Shown here: in pieces, positions 9,245-18,010 of the stretch | Numbering within the stretch: the stretch's first letter is position 1 | Layout of the letters: each line of letters begins with the position of its first letter | Source of the DNA: Planctomycetota bacterium | GTDB lineage: Bacteria; Planctomycetota; SZUA-567; H5-PLA8 | DNA: 64,000 bases | Assembly: GCA_027493525.1 (NCBI GenBank) | Contig: JAOSKN010000002.1 | Location: 310,001 to 374,000 of the forward strand | Direction of reading: 5' to 3' | Translations under genes and position numbers: made by a program | Notes under the pieces: model-generated | What the model saw: the letters and a program-made list of their open reading frames with translations, nothing else | The model's database searches: none | What the model was told of the DNA's origin: nothing

Positions 9245-9592
9245 TTACACGTTGCGTTCACAGGGCCCAGCAGGCGGCTCGTCATCCGCCTGCATGCCCG
9301 CCGGTTGCGGTTCGGGGGAGTCGTAGGGGCGTTCGCGCCGCACACCATGCACGAATACAGCCTCCGCGACCAAGTCTCGAACGGCGCTTTCGCCCAGCGC
9401 CAGGAGCGCCCTGTGCGGCCCCACGTAGAAAGGAGTGTGGAAGAGCTTCAGAATGCGCGAGAGCGTCCAGCCCATCCTCGCGAATTCCTCGGCGAAACAG
9501 CGCGCCATTTCGCGTGTGTCCTCCACGCTGCCGGGCAATTCGAGCGCCGCCAGCTCCATGGGATCTTCCGGATCGGGGTCGCCGTAGGGCAT
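9245..9592 (-). CDS. Small conserved protein between alpha and beta subunits
   Basis: This 115-residue soluble protein sits between the catalytic and Fe-S subunit genes with 18- and 19-base gaps. The core reads FARMGWTLSRILKLF and then HTPFYVGPHRALLALG, a pattern I associate with short proteins beside anaerobic respiratory oxidoreductase genes. The C-terminal 35 residues are low in complexity and rich in proline. I cannot name its function. An assembly factor or small subunit is a reasonable guess from position alone. The ATG at 9592 has GGAAAG upstream. Confidence 0.7.
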   Translation of the reverse strand: MPYGDPDPEDPMELAALELPGSVEDTREMARCFAEEFARMGWTLSRILKLFHTPFYVGPHRALLALGESAVRDLVAEAVFVHGVRRERPYDSPEPQPAGMQADDEPPAGPCERNV

Positions 9593-9610
9593 GGCTCGTT
9601 CCTTTCCCGG

Positions 9611-12600
9611 TCACGCTTCCGGCAGGAAGCCGCCGGCCAGGTATTTCTTCATCACGTCGCCTTCGTTGCCGGGGGCGTAACCCAGCGTCGCCGGCTTCCA
9701 TTTGCCTTTGCCCCCTAGGCCGCCATCCTCGGCCTTGGTAACCTTGACGAGGGTTTCTTTGGGCACCGTATTGATGGCGTGGTTGTCGGCTTCGCCGCCG
9801 AAGATGAAGCCCATGAACACCTTCGCCTTGTGAAAGAGCGTGTCGGTCTGGTGCATGGGCATGTGCCAGTTGCGCGTGCAGCTTTGGTGTGAGCCGTACC
9901 TGAAGTTCGCCTGATAGCCGTCCGGCGTCAGAGCCAAACCGTCGGGGCGCGTCTCGTGCGCTTTGACGCTCTTCTCCGTCGCCACGTAAGGAGCGTGTTT
10001 CATCATGACCGCGCCATAGGGGTAGGCGGGGTTGTAGCGCACGCGGACCATGCAGCGCGCCACCTTATAGAACGGATCGTCCGGTTTGGCGCCCTCGTAA
10101 GGCCGGTCGGCGGGGTTGGCGTCCACGTAAACGTAATCGCCGTCCTCGATGCCTAAGTCGCGCGCGGCCTGTGGGTTCATGTGCATCTGGTGTTCGCTGA
10201 CGCCCGGCATGCGCTTGTCCAGGCGGTAGGGATCGCCGAAGTTCGAGTCCCAGATCAGGTGCCAGTCCACGTTCGACCAAGTGGAGTGGACGCGGTGCCG
10301 CGTCTTAGGCGTTAACAGGTAAAAGCGGTAGCCTTTCTCCCAGAGGAAATTGTGCGTACCCTTGACTTCCCGCCAAGGCATCTTGACGTTGCGGATCGTC
10401 CGCTCGTCCCAATGTTCGGCCGTCAAGGGAATGCCGAAATCGTCCGGGCGCACGAACGGGTTGGACGAGACGATGACGTTGGGCAGGTACGGCGTGGCCT
10501 CCGGACCTTCCCGGTGGACGATGAAGTTCTCGCCGCACTCGATCGCCGTCGGATCGTCGCTGTAGGCGTGCAACCGACCGGTGTCGGTGAAGAACGGCTT
10601 GCTTTCGTGGATCTGTTCCCAGAACGGTATGCGCGGATAGGTGCGGAAGAGCGCGAGCACCTGCCCCGGAACGCCGTAATCGCCGTTCATGATCTTGTCG
10701 TACTTGTAGCCGCGAGTGGTGGTGCAGGAATCCAACAGGCGCTGGATGTAAACGTGCCGCTTCTCCGGCGCCGCGAAAGACCAGTACTTGGCGGGCCGCT
10801 CGTCGCCCAACGCCTGGCCGATCGCCCTGCCCATGCCGGCCAGGATCTCGCAATCGTCCTTGCTCTCGAAGACCGGCTTGATGCCGCCCTTCCAGATCTG
10901 GATGAAAGGGTTTGAGCAGGAGGCGGTGATTTCCGGCCCCTCGAACTCGCACCACGTATTGGCCGGAAGCCCGAAGTCGGAATACTCGACCGTAGACGTC
11001 ATTTGGATGTCCACTGAGACGATCATGTTAATCTTGGGATTCACGTTTTTGAACATCTCATAGCAATGCTTGGCGTTGTTAAACAGGTTCACGTTCGTGA
11101 AGATCAGGGATTTGGTCGGCGTGGGCATGTGCGACTTGCCGGTGAAACACCGTCTGCCGTACTTCGGCGTCTCGACGATCAGCGCCCGATCGGAATGGTT
11201 CCAGTATGCAGGCTCTTCGTCTTTGGTGTGCGCATGCGCATGGATATCCTTTCCGTCCACGGCCTCGTCCAGGGTGACGTGGAAAGGATCCTCGGCGATC
11301 CAGCCCTTGAAACCGGGGCCGCTCCAGGGAGAACCCTGGAAAATCGCCGCTTTGTAGTTGCCTGCCCAACCGTGGCAGCCGGCCCCCGGCTTGCCGATGT
11401 TGCCTTGTAGCATGAGCGGGAGATACGCGGCGCGGTTGGACTCCGTCGCGTGGAACCAGTGGTTGATGCCTTCGCCCTGATGGATCGAGGCGGGCTTGAG
11501 CGTCGCGAAGTCTTCGGCGAGTTGCACGAGCATGTCCTTGGGCGAATGGGTAATCTCGTGCACGGTGTCGAGGTCGTAGTCCTTGAGGTGGTGCTCGCGG
11601 TACAAGGTCCAGAGCGTCTTGACCTCGACTTCCTTTCCGTCCGCGGTCTTGACCGTGAACGTCCCGTCCAGCGCCGCGTCCACGCCCCGCTTGGCAAACA
11701 GCTCGCCCACCTCGTCGCGCGTCACGGCCACGGGCTGGTTGGTCTTGAGGTCCCAGGCCACGAAATCGCCCAGTTTGGCATGGTGCTCGGGCTTGAAGCC
11801 GTGGATCTTCATGCTCGCGCCTTCCGGCGAAAGGCTGCTCTTGTAGTTCGGAAAGACCTCGGCCGCGCGGAGGCGCTTGAGGTTATCGGAGCGGATCAGG
11901 AGCGGGAAATCGGTGAATTCCTTGACGAACTTTTCGTCGTACCAGCCTTTGTCGATCATCAGGCGCGTGATGCCCAGAAACAGCGCGGCGTCGGTCTGCG
12001 GCCGGATGGGGATCCAGTAATCGGCCTTGGTCGAGGGCGCGCCGTACTCGGGCGAGACCACCACGACCTTTGCCCCGCGCTCCATGCACTCGATGAACCA
12101 GTGGCTGTCGGGCAGCTTGTTCTCGACCAGGTTCTTGCCGCTCATCACGATCAGCTTGGAGAAACGCAGATCGTTGAAATCGCAGTCGCTGTTCTGCAAT
12201 CCGTGCACCCAGGGTTGCCCCGGCGTCTGGTCGCCGTGCCAGGTGTAGTTGGACCAGCAGCGTCCCGCTCGGGCCTGTTCATGATCATCGAGCTTGCGGA
12301 TCTTCTCGTCCACATAAGTGAGCGTGTTGGCCAAACGGTACATGCCGTACTTGCCGATGACGCCCAGCAGGCCCATGCCTCCGCGGAACTTGCAGCAGCG
12401 CGTGCCGGCGCCGCCGGTCTCCTCCACCATTTCAGGCTGATAGCCCTCGTCGAGCAGGCGCTTCTTGCCCTCATCGCCCGAGTACATTTCGCTGATCTTC
12501 ACCAGTCCCGTGCCGATGTATTTGAAGGCGTCGTCCCACGAGACGCGCTCGAACTCGTCGCTGCCGCGGCTGTCGAACTTGTATCGGGTTCGCAATTCCG

Positions 12601-13105
12601 GCGTGAGATACGGATACCCGTCGTCGGCCCATTGCTTCCAGCCTTTGCGCACGATGGGATACTTCAGGCGGTGCGGTCCGTACATGATGCGATGGAAGGT
12701 GTAGCCTTTGGCGCACTGCCGCGGGTTCCAGTTGGGGGTGGCTTTGTTGCCGTACAAGTCTCCGGTCATCTCGATGTTGTAGTCGTTGCCCATCCTCACG
12801 ATCACGCCATTTCGCACATAGGCCTTGACGCGGCAGGCATGCGTGTCGTTGGGGGAGCAGACCCAGGAAAACGCCGAGTCATAACGATACTGGTCCCGAT
12901 AGATCTTCTCCCAATCGCGATTCGGATAGAATTTCAGCGGGTTAACAATGTCTTCTCGAGCTTGCAGAACCCTAAGCCCTCCGGCCTCCGCCAGAATCAC
13001 GCCGCCGACGCCCGCCAGCGTCCACTTCAGGAATCTCCTGCGCGAGACGTTCTCTGCCGGCCGCTTGCCGGCGCCCTCGCCAGAACGCGCATTAGTATCG
13101 TTCAT
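9611..13105 (-). CDS. nxrA: Periplasmic nitrite/nitrate oxidoreductase-type catalytic subunit (NxrA/NarG-like)
   Basis: This molybdopterin enzyme of 1164 residues begins with a TAT signal (SRRRFLKW, residues 21-28), so it works in the periplasm. The N-terminal Fe-S site is built from C83, C91 and C131 in the context CSPNDTHAC, the form I associate with Nitrospira and anammox Nxr. The expected molybdenum ligand is D292 in YTWHGDQTPG. SGKNLVENK and an FSKL block match the same clade. Proteins of this clade oxidise nitrite or reduce nitrate, and sequence alone does not set the direction; perchlorate, selenate and hydrocarbon enzymes are more distant relatives. The gene follows its gamma-type cytochrome and precedes the beta subunit and chaperone. 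The start has GGAGGCGGG upstream. Confidence 0.88.
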   Translation of the reverse strand: MNDTNARSGEGAGKRPAENVSRRRFLKWTLAGVGGVILAEAGGLRVLQAREDIVNPLKFYPNRDWEKIYRDQYRYDSAFSWVCSPNDTHACRVKAYVRNGVIVRMGNDYNIEMTGDLYGNKATPNWNPRQCAKGYTFHRIMYGPHRLKYPIVRKGWKQWADDGYPYLTPELRTRYKFDSRGSDEFERVSWDDAFKYIGTGLVKISEMYSGDEGKKRLLDEGYQPEMVEETGGAGTRCCKFRGGMGLLGVIGKYGMYRLANTLTYVDEKIRKLDDHEQARAGRCWSNYTWHGDQTPGQPWVHGLQNSDCDFNDLRFSKLIVMSGKNLVENKLPDSHWFIECMERGAKVVVVSPEYGAPSTKADYWIPIRPQTDAALFLGITRLMIDKGWYDEKFVKEFTDFPLLIRSDNLKRLRAAEVFPNYKSSLSPEGASMKIHGFKPEHHAKLGDFVAWDLKTNQPVAVTRDEVGELFAKRGVDAALDGTFTVKTADGKEVEVKTLWTLYREHHLKDYDLDTVHEITHSPKDMLVQLAEDFATLKPASIHQGEGINHWFHATESNRAAYLPLMLQGNIGKPGAGCHGWAGNYKAAIFQGSPWSGPGFKGWIAEDPFHVTLDEAVDGKDIHAHAHTKDEEPAYWNHSDRALIVETPKYGRRCFTGKSHMPTPTKSLIFTNVNLFNNAKHCYEMFKNVNPKINMIVSVDIQMTSTVEYSDFGLPANTWCEFEGPEITASCSNPFIQIWKGGIKPVFESKDDCEILAGMGRAIGQALGDERPAKYWSFAAPEKRHVYIQRLLDSCTTTRGYKYDKIMNGDYGVPGQVLALFRTYPRIPFWEQIHESKPFFTDTGRLHAYSDDPTAIECGENFIVHREGPEATPYLPNVIVSSNPFVRPDDFGIPLTAEHWDERTIRNVKMPWREVKGTHNFLWEKGYRFYLLTPKTRHRVHSTWSNVDWHLIWDSNFGDPYRLDKRMPGVSEHQMHMNPQAARDLGIEDGDYVYVDANPADRPYEGAKPDDPFYKVARCMVRVRYNPAYPYGAVMMKHAPYVATEKSVKAHETRPDGLALTPDGYQANFRYGSHQSCTRNWHMPMHQTDTLFHKAKVFMGFIFGGEADNHAINTVPKETLVKVTKAEDGGLGGKGKWKPATLGYAPGNEGDVMKKYLAGGFLPEA

Positions 13106-13177
13106 TGTCCCGCCTCCATGCTTGGTGCCGCGCCACGGAAGTCTCTGGCCCGCTGCTTGGGCCTGGGGCCCGATTCT

Positions 13178-14797
13178 TCAAGGCGCCAAATGCAGCGCAT
13201 GCCAGATGGTTACGCTCTTTTGTCCATTCCGGTCGCCCTGTGAACCATCCCAAACCGCGAACGCCACATGAAACGTGTCGCCGGCATTCAACGTAAGCGC
13301 CCCGGGACCCGATTGGCGCAGTGGACGGCGCATCAGCACGCCATACTTTCCGTCTTTCCATGTCCCTCTCGCGCGCAGGCCCATGTCGTTCTGCGGGCGC
13401 CTGCCCACGGTTCCCATTCCATGCGCCGAAAGGCTTTCGATGGGCTGAGCATGAGGCGTCGAAACAATGTTGCCCGCGCCGCGTCCCGTGAGAAACGTGG
13501 CATCGTGCCCATCTAGGTTGGCCGAAATGGGATTTGCTTGGGCTGTTGGCCCCGAGGTCATATGTTGATAGTGTGTTGCGTACGCGTTGGGATGCGCCAC
13601 TTGAAGGTCCGCAAATCCTCCGTCCGCATCCCGCTGAAAACTCGCCTTCCAGAGCCATAATCGGACGTCACTCGCCCCAGCGGCCCCCATGGCGAATATC
13701 GGCGGCGCGGATTCCGCGGTGAACTGCACCGCCACCCCATCGGGGAATCCTTCCGTCCGCAGTTGCAGTTCATCGTGCGTGGCATCCATCCAGGTCATGT
13801 GAACCAACAAGTCTTCTCCATCCCAGCCCGCCCGCACTTCGACGGTCTCGATTCGCGAATCCCGCCACCAGAGAGGCATCAACGCAAGGGCAACGGCCGG
13901 TTGCTCCAGCCATTCCGGGGCCAGGGGTTCGTCAGGAAGACTCTTCTTTAGGCGCGGCGCTTCGAGCTTTTGGAAGGATTGGCGGACGGTCGCCTGGGAA
14001 TCGCGCTTTGCCAGCGATTTGACGAAATGGACCAGATGCCACATGTCTTCATTGCTCAACGAGTCCAGTGCCGGCATGGGGCTGCCCGGAATGCCCAGGC
14101 GAATACGGCGGTAAATCTCTTCGCCGGAATCCCCCCCTTTGTAGAGTCCCAGGGTCAGGTTGCGGGGACGAGTCGGGTTTCCATCCGAGTCGAATTGTTT
14201 CTGAGGCCCATTTCCAAGCCCGGAAGGTCCGTGACATAGCGCGCAGGCCTGCGCGAAGAGTTCCTTTCCGCGCGCCAAGCCCTGCTCCGTGACGGGGACC
14301 TCGGGTCCCGGCGTAAATGGTTCCAGTCCCTTCTTGGCCACGATTTTTTCGCGATTTTGATGCAGGGATAGCGTGTAATCGGTCAGCGCCCAGCGCTCAT
14401 CTTCACTTAGCCGATCCCATGGCGGCATGGCCGATCCAGGCATGCCCTCGGTGAGGACCTTTTGAATATCCTCTCTCCGCGCCAATCCGCTGGCCGTGCG
14501 GACAATCCGGAATTGTCCTGAGGCCAGGTTTCGTGGCTTCGGATTCAACAAGTAGGCCGCCATCCCGTCCCCGGAACCCCCAGGACCGTGGCACACCGAG
14601 CAATGCTGCTGGAACAACTCGCGTCCCCACGCGACTCGGTCGACGGCGCTCGTGGCGCTGAACGGTACGCTGGTGGGTTGAGGGGGCGGCGCCGTGGGAA
14701 GTAGGTTCCCCGCGGCGTATAGGATCGCCGCCAAGCCCAGGATGGCCAAAGCTAATGGCCAAGGCCTGAGGAATCTTTTGACGGTGGGGTCGGGCAT
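13178..14797 (-). CDS. Fused dihaem cytochrome c / haem-b gamma subunit
   Basis: This 539-residue protein has an N-terminal membrane anchor or uncleaved signal (residues 11-30), then two class I cytochrome c domains with haem sites C66-C69-H70 (CSVCH) and C185-C188-H189 (CALCH). The C-terminal 220 residues resemble the ethylbenzene-dehydrogenase-type haem-b domain (EB_dh) found in gamma subunits of type II DMSO-reductase-family enzymes. The fusion therefore links the exit haem of the enzyme to c-type haems, much like the NxrC or NarC subunits of periplasmic systems. It lies 72 bases before the alpha subunit. I infer that it carries electrons between the Fe-S subunit and a periplasmic or membrane partner. 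Confidence 0.87.
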   Translation of the reverse strand: MPDPTVKRFLRPWPLALAILGLAAILYAAGNLLPTAPPPQPTSVPFSATSAVDRVAWGRELFQQHCSVCHGPGGSGDGMAAYLLNPKPRNLASGQFRIVRTASGLARREDIQKVLTEGMPGSAMPPWDRLSEDERWALTDYTLSLHQNREKIVAKKGLEPFTPGPEVPVTEQGLARGKELFAQACALCHGPSGLGNGPQKQFDSDGNPTRPRNLTLGLYKGGDSGEEIYRRIRLGIPGSPMPALDSLSNEDMWHLVHFVKSLAKRDSQATVRQSFQKLEAPRLKKSLPDEPLAPEWLEQPAVALALMPLWWRDSRIETVEVRAGWDGEDLLVHMTWMDATHDELQLRTEGFPDGVAVQFTAESAPPIFAMGAAGASDVRLWLWKASFQRDADGGFADLQVAHPNAYATHYQHMTSGPTAQANPISANLDGHDATFLTGRGAGNIVSTPHAQPIESLSAHGMGTVGRRPQNDMGLRARGTWKDGKYGVLMRRPLRQSGPGALTLNAGDTFHVAFAVWDGSQGDRNGQKSVTIWHALHLAP

Positions 14798-14816
14798 CTC
14801 GGTTTCTCCTCAGCGG

Positions 14817-15338
14817 CTAGCATGAGTAAGGGGACAGGACATTCTTGAGCTTGGTCAAAAAAAGCAGGTCGTGCGGCCTCGCTCGACGATTACGCTGAAC
14901 CTGTAGAGGCGGGCTGCTTTTCATATCTGGCCCCAGTGGGCCGTTTCCGGAGAGGTCGGATAAGCGAGTACTTGAAAACACTTCCAGAATGCGATCCTTC
15001 TCGGCCTTCCAAACGTGATGCAGCGGACACGGATTCTCGTCGCAGCAGGCTTGAAAGCCGAGAATGCAACGCTTGAATCGCTCCGAGCCGTTCACTGCCG
15101 ATAGGATATCCAGCACGGATATATCCTTGGCGGGCTTCGCCATTCCAAAACCGCCCCGTCGTCCGCGTTGCGAATCCAGCAACCCGCGGCGAGCGAGCGT
15201 CTGCAGGATTTTTGACAAATAGAGTTGGGGGATGGAGAGTTCCTGGCTGAGTTCCCTGGCCAGCACGTAGCCGCCTTCGGGCCGAGTGGCGATCGAAATC
15301 ATGGCTCGCAATGCGTATTCTTCGGTCGCGGTAAGCAT
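14817..15338 (-). CDS. Rrf2-family transcription regulator with cysteine cluster
   Basis: The N-terminal winged helix begins MLTATEEYALRAM, and the recognition region has the usual LSIPQLYLSKILQTL and RGRRGGF motifs. C91, C98, C99 and C104 (in RCILGFQACCDENPCPLH) are placed like the Fe-S ligands of IscR, NsrR and RsrR, so the protein probably senses nitric oxide, oxygen or redox state through a cluster. The family length is about 140-160; this one has a 35-residue basic tail of unknown purpose. It is encoded within the respiratory transcript, 20 bases ahead of the cytochrome gene, so it is likely to be autoregulated and to control the locus. Confidence 0.9.
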   Translation of the reverse strand: MLTATEEYALRAMISIATRPEGGYVLARELSQELSIPQLYLSKILQTLARRGLLDSQRGRRGGFGMAKPAKDISVLDILSAVNGSERFKRCILGFQACCDENPCPLHHVWKAEKDRILEVFSSTRLSDLSGNGPLGPDMKSSPPLQVQRNRRARPHDLLFLTKLKNVLSPYSC

Positions 15339-15384
15339 GTCGATAGGACTCCATTAGGCCAAGGCGAAACGTTCGATGCTAGGA

Positions 15385-16241
15385 TCAAGGCTTGAATTCG
15401 ACGTTCAATTCCTGACGTGAATTGCGTTTGTCGATCTCGATCTCCAAGTCTTGCGCTCCATAGACTTCGTGCCAGGCCTTGAGTTTGTACTTTCCCGGCA
15501 GCAGTTTCATGGGGAACGCGAAAGCGCCGTCCGCCCCGGTAACCGCGAAGAAGGGGTGTGTAAAAACTCCGCCGTAGGCCTTCATCCAGGGGTGGACGTC
15601 GCATTTGAAGCCGCCACGGGCGCCTCTGGCTCGTCGAAAGAACGCTCACTCTCTTCCCCCTGTTTGGCTTGGCTTAGGTTGAAGGGAATATTGACTTTGG
15701 CTTGGCAATTGATGTTGTGGAGGGTGGTATCGCTGTTCCGAATGCGAACCGTCTGCCCGACCATCATTCCGAAGACTCGCGGCACGTATTCGCAGCCCCT
15801 CTGATCCAACAACAGCGCTTCCTGCGGCGGCGTGAACGTGAACGCATCCATCCCGCTGCTGACGTAGACCAGCACATTGGCCAGCTCGCCGTTGGCGCCC
15901 AAAACCAACCGCCTATCGCGAAGAACTCCGCCTTCATGCATCCCCTTGCATACCGCATCCGTACTCACATCGATGGTCTTCGGCGTCGGCTGAGACCCCA
16001 CCAACTTTACGATTCCGACGAGCTGCGTGGTCGCTTGGTCTTCGGGATAGGCTCCCGATGCCGAAACTGGCGCCGGGCTGTCGGAACTCGCCTTTGCCCT
16101 TGATTGAGACGAAGGCGGCGCCGACGAAGGCGGTTTGGCTTTTCCGGTTTTGGCGGGTTGACCACCGCCGCAACCCATGAGCAGCATGGACAAACCGATG
16201 AGTCCGAACGCACACCCGATGCGAATCTGGCGGTCACGCAT
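15385..16241 (-). CDS. Cupredoxin-like lipoprotein, broken by a frameshift
   Basis: The ATG at 16241 follows a strong GGAGGAGG, and the peptide has a lipoprotein signal ending LLMGCGGG. After a Pro/Ser-rich linker the conserved part contains VVL-type beta strands and TLHNINC. The first frame ends at 15582, but the missing end is in the adjacent frame, where FKCDVHPWMKAYGGVF continues to EFKP at 15385. One missing base near 15615-15640 explains this. The His of TLHN and the Cys, His and Met of FKCDVHPWM are positioned like type 1 copper ligands, followed by a carboxypeptidase-regulatory-like end. As first gene of the locus, a secreted copper electron carrier for the oxidoreductase is plausible. 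Confidence 0.72.
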
Positions 16242-16261
16242 GATGTCCTCCTCCATTACAA

Positions 16262-16293
16262 GATAAAGATATCTGTTTATATTGGAATGTCAA
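16262..16293 (-). promoter_or_regulatory. Candidate promoter with overlapping dyad
   Basis: On the minus strand TTGACA lies at 16293-16288 and TATCTT at 16271-16266, with 16 bases between, about 25 bases above the start region of the cupredoxin gene. The sequence AGATA-AAGA-TATCT (16262-16275) forms a small inverted repeat over the -10 element and could be an operator for the Rrf2 protein of this locus. The promoter fits the sigma-70 consensus well; the operator idea is inference. Confidence 0.5.
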
Positions 16294-16360
16294 TAGCGCA
16301 AAATGAAGAAGCTTGGCCGCAGTTCCCAAACTTCTCATCAACTCTTTGCCGTTTAAGACG

Positions 16361-18001
16361 TTAAGTTGAACGGGATACCCCGGAAGCGGCCCGAGAGGCT
16401 CTCATAACGTCCTCAATTCTTTTCATAATTGGTGAGCGGTCACTGCGTTCGAGCACGGCCTCGATTAGGAACGTACAGGAGGCTTGATGTGCTCGTTGCA
16501 ATGCCGCTTTGAACTGGTCCAGGGTTTCGACGCGGCAGGCCTCGGCCCCCATCGCCCTGGCCATGGTCACATAGTCCCAACGCGGCAAGTCGTATCGGGC
16601 GCATGGCCGGTCGAGCGCCTCAAGCATCATGTACCCACCGTTGTTTAGCAAAAGTATGATGGGGTTGAGTCTTTCGCGGACGAGCGTGCTCAGTTCGCAG
16701 CCCGTCATCTGGAAAGCCCCGTCCCCCACCAGGACGAATGGCCTCCGCAAGGGTTCGGCCAGGGACATGCCCAAGGCCGCAGGTACTGCATATCCCATGG
16801 TCGCGTAATAACCGGGCGCGAGAAACATGTCGGTCTTCAACTCAAGCCCCAAGAACCAGGAGTCGCCGATATCCGCCACGTAGGCGTAGCGATTCGCCGC
16901 AACTCGATTCAACTCGTGAATGATCTGGTTCACGCGGAGGCGAGAAGCGCCCTGGGAAACCTCCTTTTCCTCGGGGACGGAGCACTCGAACCTGGGCACT
17001 GGCGCCGTCGCGCGGCATCCGGCGTGTTTAAGGGCGAGTACGACCGCGTCCAGTGGTAGGTCTGGATACACGTGGTGACGGATGCGCACCGCATCTTCGG
17101 CGACCTCGATCCAAGTTGCTTTGTCGAACCGATCCGTCCAGAACCCGGAATTAACGTCATTCCGCAGAACCCCGAGAGAAAGCACGCAATCGGAAGCGTC
17201 GAGCACGCCACGAGCCGTCGGACCTCCAAGCGCACCCATGAAAACGCCAGCGAAATGGGAATGGGATTCCGGGAATACGCCTTTGCCCAGCACAGAAACC
17301 ACGACGGGAAGGCCGTAGGTCTCGGCCAGCTTGACGCAAATCGCGGACAGCCCGAATCGGCGTACCCCAACGCCGGCATAAAGCACCGGCCGGCGCGCGG
17401 AGAGGAGCGCCCCGCGAATTTCGCGGATGGCTTCGTCGAGCGCTGCGGGATCGACACGCGGCTTAGGGAATTCGCCCAGGGTCGGCGGGTCTATTTCCAA
17501 GCGCGCCACGTCGGTGGGGATTTCAAAATAGCCGGGCCTACGATGCTTGACTACCGCGCCGACGACCCGCTCGAACTCCAAGGCAGCTTGGTGCGGGTCG
17601 TTCGCCGGTCGCGCCTCCACTGTAAGTTCCCGGAAGACACGCAGCGGCGTATCCCAATCGCGGATCGTGTGATGAACCGGCCTCTCCGGAGGGCGTTCCT
17701 TCAAACTTGGCGCGCCGCTGATAATCAACAAGGGCGTATGTTCGGCGTAGGACATGCCGACCGCGTTCACCATGTTCAGCGTGCCCGCACCGTAGGTTCC
17801 CAGGGCCACCCCCAAACCCTTGAGTCTCGAATAAGCGTCCGCCGCAAAGGCCGCTCCCGGCTCGTGCGTGCATGTGACGGTGCGCATTCCGGCCTCCGCT
17901 TGGCCATCGTATAAGGGCAAGGCAAAATCCCCAGGCAAGCCGAACGTGACGTCCACGCCGAGTTCTTTCAGTCTCGAAAACACCCAGGTTGCCACGCGCA
18001 T
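16361..18001 (-). CDS. Thiamine-diphosphate-dependent decarboxylase (pyruvate/indolepyruvate decarboxylase type)
   Basis: This 546-residue enzyme has the three-domain layout of ThDP decarboxylases. The catalytic glutamate is E47 in CTHEPGAAFAADAYSR, and the paired histidines H110-H111 (VHHTIRD) mark the pyruvate/indolepyruvate decarboxylase branch rather than acetolactate synthase. The ThDP-binding motif runs from GDGAFQMTG to LLLNN. It should decarboxylate a 2-keto acid to an aldehyde in the cytoplasm; the substrate cannot be read from the sequence. It sits 9 bases after a TorD-like gene and upstream of the respiratory promoter, and no partner dehydrogenase is nearby. Confidence 0.88.
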   Translation of the reverse strand: MRVATWVFSRLKELGVDVTFGLPGDFALPLYDGQAEAGMRTVTCTHEPGAAFAADAYSRLKGLGVALGTYGAGTLNMVNAVGMSYAEHTPLLIISGAPSLKERPPERPVHHTIRDWDTPLRVFRELTVEARPANDPHQAALEFERVVGAVVKHRRPGYFEIPTDVARLEIDPPTLGEFPKPRVDPAALDEAIREIRGALLSARRPVLYAGVGVRRFGLSAICVKLAETYGLPVVVSVLGKGVFPESHSHFAGVFMGALGGPTARGVLDASDCVLSLGVLRNDVNSGFWTDRFDKATWIEVAEDAVRIRHHVYPDLPLDAVVLALKHAGCRATAPVPRFECSVPEEKEVSQGASRLRVNQIIHELNRVAANRYAYVADIGDSWFLGLELKTDMFLAPGYYATMGYAVPAALGMSLAEPLRRPFVLVGDGAFQMTGCELSTLVRERLNPIILLLNNGGYMMLEALDRPCARYDLPRWDYVTMARAMGAEACRVETLDQFKAALQRAHQASCTFLIEAVLERSDRSPIMKRIEDVMRASRAASGVSRST

Positions 18002-18010
18002 GATGAAGTC

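Noticed and set aside
11450..13243. Long plus-strand frame opposite the catalytic subunit
   Set aside because: It is the mirror of the nxrA-type gene in GC-rich DNA; the translation has no recognisable domain and no ribosome site, while the minus-strand product has motifs throughout.
15582..15645. TGA at the end of the cupredoxin first frame as a selenocysteine codon
   Set aside because: The conserved FKCDVHPWM motif is in a different frame from the TGA, so the break is a frameshift, not a recoded stop.
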